NCBI GenBank assembly: GCA_014529385.2
Contig: CM043966.1
Coordinates: forward strand, 89,972,587 to 90,036,586
Reading direction: 5' to 3'
From: Adiantum capillus-veneris
Taxonomy: Eukaryota > Streptophyta > Polypodiopsida > Polypodiales > Pteridaceae
DNA: 64,000 nucleotides
In this document: in pieces, positions 59,318 through 64,000 of the stretch
Position numbering within the stretch: position 1 is the first letter of the stretch
Layout: the number at the start of each line of letters is the position of its first letter
The notes under the pieces: generated by a model
The model's input: the letters and a program-made list of their open reading frames with translations, nothing else
Databases searched by the model: none
What the model was told of the DNA's origin: nothing
Made by a program: the position numbers and the translations under genes

Positions 59318-59710
59318 GTTCTTTTTATTTCACATTCCATTCCACAGCTTCACATGGCTTTACTTTTCTTGCATTCTATAAATCAATTGTAGTCATTATT
59401 CAAAAAAGTCTCTTTTATTAAGCAATCGTCGGGCGAGTTTCCTCCTCACAAAGAAGCAAACCGAGAATACTAGTATAAATTAAAAATTTGTGAGATTTTT
59501 ATTTTCTCACATATTTCACAGTCTTTCTTGCCTTTACCATGGTTTGCAACGGGCTAGTTCTCAATTTTCAATCAGCTGAAGACTAAGCTGAGATAATTCT
59601 TTCCCGAACACTGAAATTTCCAATTAAACTAATGAATGCAAAATTGTGGCGTCGTACTGACTCACTTTCTTACTTTTTTAGGAAGCCACCGTGACCCTTT
59701 CACTTGTTTT
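59318..59710 (-). repeat. Inverted copy of the 57660-59000 family
   Basis: Reverse-complement match to the first ~400 bases of the units, ending at AAGTGAAAGGGTCACGG (59689-59705 on the minus strand), more diverged than the tandem pair. The spacer 59000-59318 is not part of the match. 59715-60225 contains no gene. Confidence 0.8.
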
Positions 59711-60227
59711 CCTAGAGAGGATAATTTTTTAGAGAGGATGGGATGTTGTAGATTACAACTTGCTATAATTTAAAGCTAAATAATTTAAGGATGTTGGTAT
59801 TAATTTTTAAAGCATCTATTCAAGAGAAATATCTCCTAGTCAAGAAAAATATCTGATCTCTTGTTCGTTGAAGTGTAACATTTTAAGATATTTTGTCATT
59901 TTTAAGTTATTTTGTGATTTGATGGACCACGTGTGCCATTGGAACTATTTTCAAACATTCAAAGTTTAAGTCTTTTCGTAACTTTTATTGCTATGGTTGA
60001 TAAATGTATTTTGAGTGGTTGTCTTTTATTGTTTTTTGGAATCTAAAAGCAGTGGATCTAAGACCTCACTGCTTATTTAAGCATTTTGAATGGTTCATTT
60101 GTCATTTCAAGCAATACAATCTCTTTGGTTTGAAGCCTTTCGGATGTTGTAGTTGTCCTTTATTTGCGACTAACTAGTCTAAGCCTCACGCTCTTTTAGT
60201 CTTGTGATGACTCAATGATGGGTGCCC

Positions 60228-60228
<1 letters not shown>

Positions 60229-60298
<70 letters not shown>
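60229..60298. repeat. (TG)n-(AG)n composite microsatellite
   Basis: TG tract of about 34 bases passing into an AG tract of about 34. Confidence 0.95.
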
Positions 60299-60299
<1 letters not shown>

Positions 60300-60436
60300 G
60301 TTTGTGTTTTTTTTGGACCAACCAACTAGGCAATGAATTCCGGGTGCATTTATATACTAACCTAGTAGCCTTATATTACCCCCCTTAGCAAATCGACCTA
60401 CTTAGATTCATGTCAAATAAATACCTACCATACAAA

Positions 60437-61260
60437 TTAAATACTAGGGACACATTGGGCATTCACTTGAGATGCATAACCTTTAACACACTCTATGCAC
60501 TTCATAGTGGACAAATGTAGGAAGACCAAGTCCATGGAGAAGCTACCATGGACACCCCAAAAGTAGCAAACTACATGCCTTGGATTTGCATCCATCGAGT
60601 TGTTATAAAAGCTATCTTGAGCACTGGTTTCTTGCAAGCTTTCCCAAGACAGTGAACTTTGTAACACATCATGTCCATAATCCGGCCAACAATAATGAAT
60701 TGCATGTGCATCCACAATGTTCTGTATACATCGGATTGGTTCCTTCCAAATGCATGTGCATTGTACTTTGATGCACGGGTTCAAACACCAATGAACTTCG
60801 ACACACAAGTCTAAATCATTTATGGGGAACTCCTTTTGCCGCTCTCTACCGTTCACAAGCCTCTCTCTTGTTGAAGCATCTGGCAAAACGATCATTTGGC
60901 TAGAACTCTGGCTTCAAGACCACCGTAGCCAATGCCACGTGTGCCATGTTGATTTCCTTGATGCAAACATTGTCTTTGCCACCCTTGTCAAGCTTTCCTT
61001 TTCCTTTGTCCTTTTTGCCTTTGCCTTTTCCACTCTTGTTAAGCTTGCCTTTGGCTTTGTCCTTCTGCAAAACAAAAATGGCTTCCTCTTTAATTAAAAA
61101 ATAGTTGAGATAATCCGACTCTACCTTGCCCTTTGTGAATTGTATGCATGATTCCCTAGCTGCCATCTCGAACTCCTCTGGCAACTCTCTAAGTACGAAG
61201 GCCGTTAACTAAGTGTTAGACGATGCACTATCCATAGCCAAAAGTTGTCGAGGTCCCTGT
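60437..61260 (-). pseudogene. Gag-like remnant of a minus-strand element, tentative
   Basis: Read from right to left: LTAFVLRELPEEFEMAARES (about 61215-61150, after a stop), FTKGKVESDYLNYFLIKEEA, then a Lys/Gly run with several KGKGK words, then a frame change near 60900 and a Cys/His-containing stretch to 60437. The part before the Lys run resembles retroelement gag, and a primer site plus LTR lie in the right place to the right (62892-63048). The Lys/Gly run could be an RNA-binding segment. No protease or RT follows to the left. Confidence 0.4.
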
Positions 61261-61264
61261 GAGA

Positions 61265-62744
61265 GCAACCCCCTTCTTACCTTTGCATTTGCTACCAAAA
61301 AACTCGGCTGCATGCAGCCTTTCGGCATGTTTTGAAAAGCTCCAAAGCATGGCTTCTGGAAGATGGCATCTCAAGATGCAGGGGGCTGCATTTTAAAATG
61401 TTCTTAGAGCCCTTCCACTATTCCTATGGCATCTCAAAACGCTAGAGGGAAGGCTATCACAAGCTATTCCCACAACAATCTCCAAAGAGGCGCAACCCAA
61501 GGCATCTCAAAACACTCATAGCATAGCTTCGAAAGCACAATTGGATAACTAACATTACTGAGGTGTGTTTCCCATGGTTTACAGACAATCTTCCAAAATG
61601 ACTGGTAAACGGGGATCACAATATTGCTGAGGAATCAACAATGACATGCATAACCATCTTGGTTAACTTGAAAGATCCATGCATTATCCATGCTCCACAA
61701 GGGCTAAACTAAACTCCTTGAGTTCCAAGACCATGTTGTGTCCCATGTGACAACATGTGCCAAATCAAACCCTACAAGTGGGTCCATAACTGTGAAATGC
61801 AGAAATTTATTTTGGACACTACAATCGAAATTTCTTGGCTCTTACATGACCTTGTCATCATGCTAAAAAGCAAAAATGGATGAAAACGTAGAAGTTTATT
61901 CATCCAACTTGAAAAAGACAAGAAAAACATATGCAAAAATGGAAATAAACCAAATCATATGCGTACCTGGAGGTTGAACATAGTGTTCACTTACCTGTAG
62001 TCAAAGGCACCTGCCCAAATTTCCCACCTGAAAAGACCTAGGAACACTAATTGAAAATCAGTGAAATTCAAGGAGTATTACACATGTAATCCTCGGTGTT
62101 TCCTTTGCAATCCAACCCCTTGGTTGATAATATCTACATCGGTTAGACTTTGCAAGGAAACTGCTCGACTAGCAACTGACACTTGTCCAGTGTCCATGAC
62201 CCCCCTTGGGTTTGCCCTTATGACTTTGGAAGCTTAAAATTGTCCACTACCCCTTGGCAGTTGGTGGACTTCTTTCCTTGAAAGAGCAAGTGTGATGGTT
62301 CCAAGAATTGACCATCAACATTTTAATAAGTGATTTAGTAATCACGAGCTGGATCTTATCCCAAAACTATACTCATATAGACACTCTTAGTGCTATAGAT
62401 AAAATAGAAGATCCACTTAAGTTTGAAATGCTGCACAGGAAAGAATAGGAGCCATGGCCACCTATAGTGTGCTAATCCGTGCGCTCAAGAAACAAAAAAC
62501 GGCCCAAAGACCAGTGCAAACTCGTAGAGAGAGAAATACCCCGATTTGATACAGGTCGACTTTTCTTCCTCCCGTGTGCAAGGGGCAGTACTTGGGGGAA
62601 TGTCCCTATTGGCCCTTCCTTGCAAGAGTGCCTGCACACATCCGCCTACTTTCCCCTTCCTCTGCAGCTTCTCCACGTCCTTTGCATGGTGATGCATGCT
62701 TTTCACGGTCTTTTCAGTACGCAGCCTTGCCCCTAGATCCATAA

Positions 62745-62745
<1 letters not shown>
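61265..62745. other. No gene recognised
   Basis: Probably leader sequence of the minus-strand element whose primer site is at 62892, but only the block near 62190-62230 (reverse of AAGGGCAAACCCAAGGGGGG, shared with 1208-1228) is recognisable. Confidence 0.3.
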
Positions 62746-62748
<3 letters not shown>

Positions 62749-62804
<56 letters not shown>

Positions 62805-62828
62805 AGAAGAAGAAGAAGAAGAAGAAGC
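62749..62828. repeat. (GA)n-(GAA)n microsatellite
   Basis: GA tract of about 52 bases passing into a GAA tract of about 27. The Phe/Ser/Leu open frame on the minus strand is an artefact. Confidence 0.95.
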
Positions 62829-62891
62829 AGAAGGAGAAGATCCATGCCATCTTTTCCCCTCCTCCATAGCTCACTACTCCCTTGCTCTTGA

Positions 62892-63048
62892 GCTCTGATA
62901 CCAATGTGAGACTGACGGACTGGAGCATGCTTATCACCACCCAGCCATGCCCTATATAGGCCCTTGGCCTGCTAAACTTATAGGGACCCCCTTGACTACA
63001 TGTTCGTCCTTGCCCTTGGTGCTGCCCGGTCCTACCCTTGACATGACA
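62892..63048 (-). repeat. Primer site and short LTR of a minus-strand element
   Basis: On the minus strand an LTR-like block begins TGTCATGTCAAGGG at 63048, contains CCAAGGGCCTATATAGGG (TATA-like) and ends CAGTCTCACA at 62904. It is followed by TTGGTATCAGAGC (62903-62891), a perfect initiator-Met primer site. Length about 145 bp. The CCAAGGGCCTATATA block is shared with the repeats at 1195-2070, so they may be distantly related LTRs. The 3' LTR is not seen. Confidence 0.65.
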
Positions 63049-63674
63049 CAATTGTGCTTATGGAAGAGATGCAATGGGTAACAACATGATGTGCAAGATG
63101 GAGGTACTAAAATGATTGTTCAATGGTGTTCGTTGTTGAGGTTCCATCTAAACTACATTTTTCAACCATTGGTGAGGCTCCATTTAAACTACGTTGCCCA
63201 TTCCTTGATGGTTGGTTCAGTGAGTACTTGTGGTTGGTTGTTGATTTGGCTTGGTTTAGGTTTTGGTGCCCACTTGTAGTCTTGTCGTTGAGACTGCCAA
63301 GGTGGTTGTTGCTTTGGTTTCTTGGGTCTCCATTTTCAGTGAGATTCTTTGGCGGTTTTTTACTTCTCCGTTTTGAATTTTGGAATCCATTTATACCTTG
63401 GTTTGTTTGATGAAGAATTAGTTCATTGTGCAGTATTCTGCTTTGATTGGTGGTTCCTCCTCTTAAGCTTGACTGGACTGAGTTGGAAATTTGATTTGAA
63501 GAGGTTTATTTGGGTAACCATAACTGCTTCTACTTGGTCCCCATTATGGATTTCTTTACCCAAACTTGATTGATATGCTTCTCGTGGATTTTTGTTGATG
63601 GTTTAGTCTTGATTGTACATTGTGGCTCTTGTTGGTCTAGCTATACATTCTAAATATGATTTGTCTATGTCAAG

Positions 63675-63860
63675 GGAGTGATATATACAATGCCCTTAAG
63701 GTTGTACTTCAGAGTATTGTTTTTCCAATCTAGAACTGCTTTGTGTGTTTGCATCCATGAAATTCCCAAAATGATTGCTTAAGTAAGGTTAAGGTATGTG
63801 CCTGCCATGACATGAAACTGATGTGGACATTGGTTGCCATCAATGTTGATCGTTCGAGCC
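63675..63860 (-). pseudogene. Gypsy protease C-terminal fragment
   Basis: The minus strand reads RTINIDGNQCPHQFHVMAGT, a stop, then ILGISWMQTHKAVLDWKNNT and YNLKGIVYITPL. This is the end of the gypsy protease region (usual form ILGMDWL...H-x-A-x-L-D). It lies to the right of the LTR at 62904-63048, so it belongs to a different copy that continues beyond the window. 63050-63670 contains no gene. Confidence 0.65.
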
Positions 63861-64000
63861 ACCCACATGCGATTCAGAATTCCTTGCCATTCTCAAACTC
63901 CACCTTAGCTCTTTTTTTTCTAGCGTGACCCAACTCCCTTGTCCAAGAGCCCCACATAAGCGTTGATCCATGTTTACTTTTTTAAGCCCTTGTTTACTTT

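Noticed and set aside
62485-63051. 188-codon minus-strand frame
   Set aside because: It crosses an LTR, a primer site and a GA/GAA microsatellite; poly-Phe and Ser-Leu runs show that it is not a gene.

Overview
The window looks like nuclear DNA of a land plant with a large, transposon-filled genome. Evidence: one plant-type L-type lectin receptor kinase, plant Ty1/copia and Ty3/gypsy elements with initiator-Met-like and Asp-like tRNA primer sites, many CA/GA/CT microsatellites, and no operon-like gene packing. The nearly intronless kinase and the telomerase-related retroelement would suit a fern or lycophyte better than a flowering plant, but the clade cannot be fixed from this sequence.

Layout. 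1-3500: LTR-like repeats and a minus-strand gag remnant. 3547-4518: plus-strand remnant of an unrecognised transposase-like gene. 4790-7735: minus-strand gypsy pol. 8100-11400: microsatellites, a minisatellite and small duplications. 11491-12685: 5'-truncated copia copy. 13096-21562: the most unusual object, a Penelope-like (PLE-like) retroelement. Its reverse transcriptase (RT, YMDD box) and a CxC-motif linker lie between two ~2.2 kb direct repeats bounded by (CA)n tracts. 22881-24320: CT-rich duplications. 25085-27167: the lectin receptor kinase, the only convincing host gene, broken by one extra T. 28751-28905: long GC-tipped hairpin. 30399-35575: complete copia element with 5-bp target duplications, one reading frame and five in-frame stops. 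36823-37068: minus-strand histone H3/CENH3-like fragment. 38860-40850: foldback repeats. 43780-45610: repeat array ending at an Asp-tRNA-type primer site. 46900-48600: minus-strand copia fragment. 52590-55252: minus-strand gypsy remnant. 57660-59710: tandem and inverted repeat family. 60437-63890: minus-strand LTR-element pieces.

Function. Almost everything is mobile-element sequence in several states of decay, nested or juxtaposed. The kinase would be a plasma-membrane receptor with an extracellular legume-lectin domain if the frameshift is a sequencing artefact; otherwise it is a recent pseudogene. No rRNA, tRNA, CRISPR array or bacterial-type regulation was seen.
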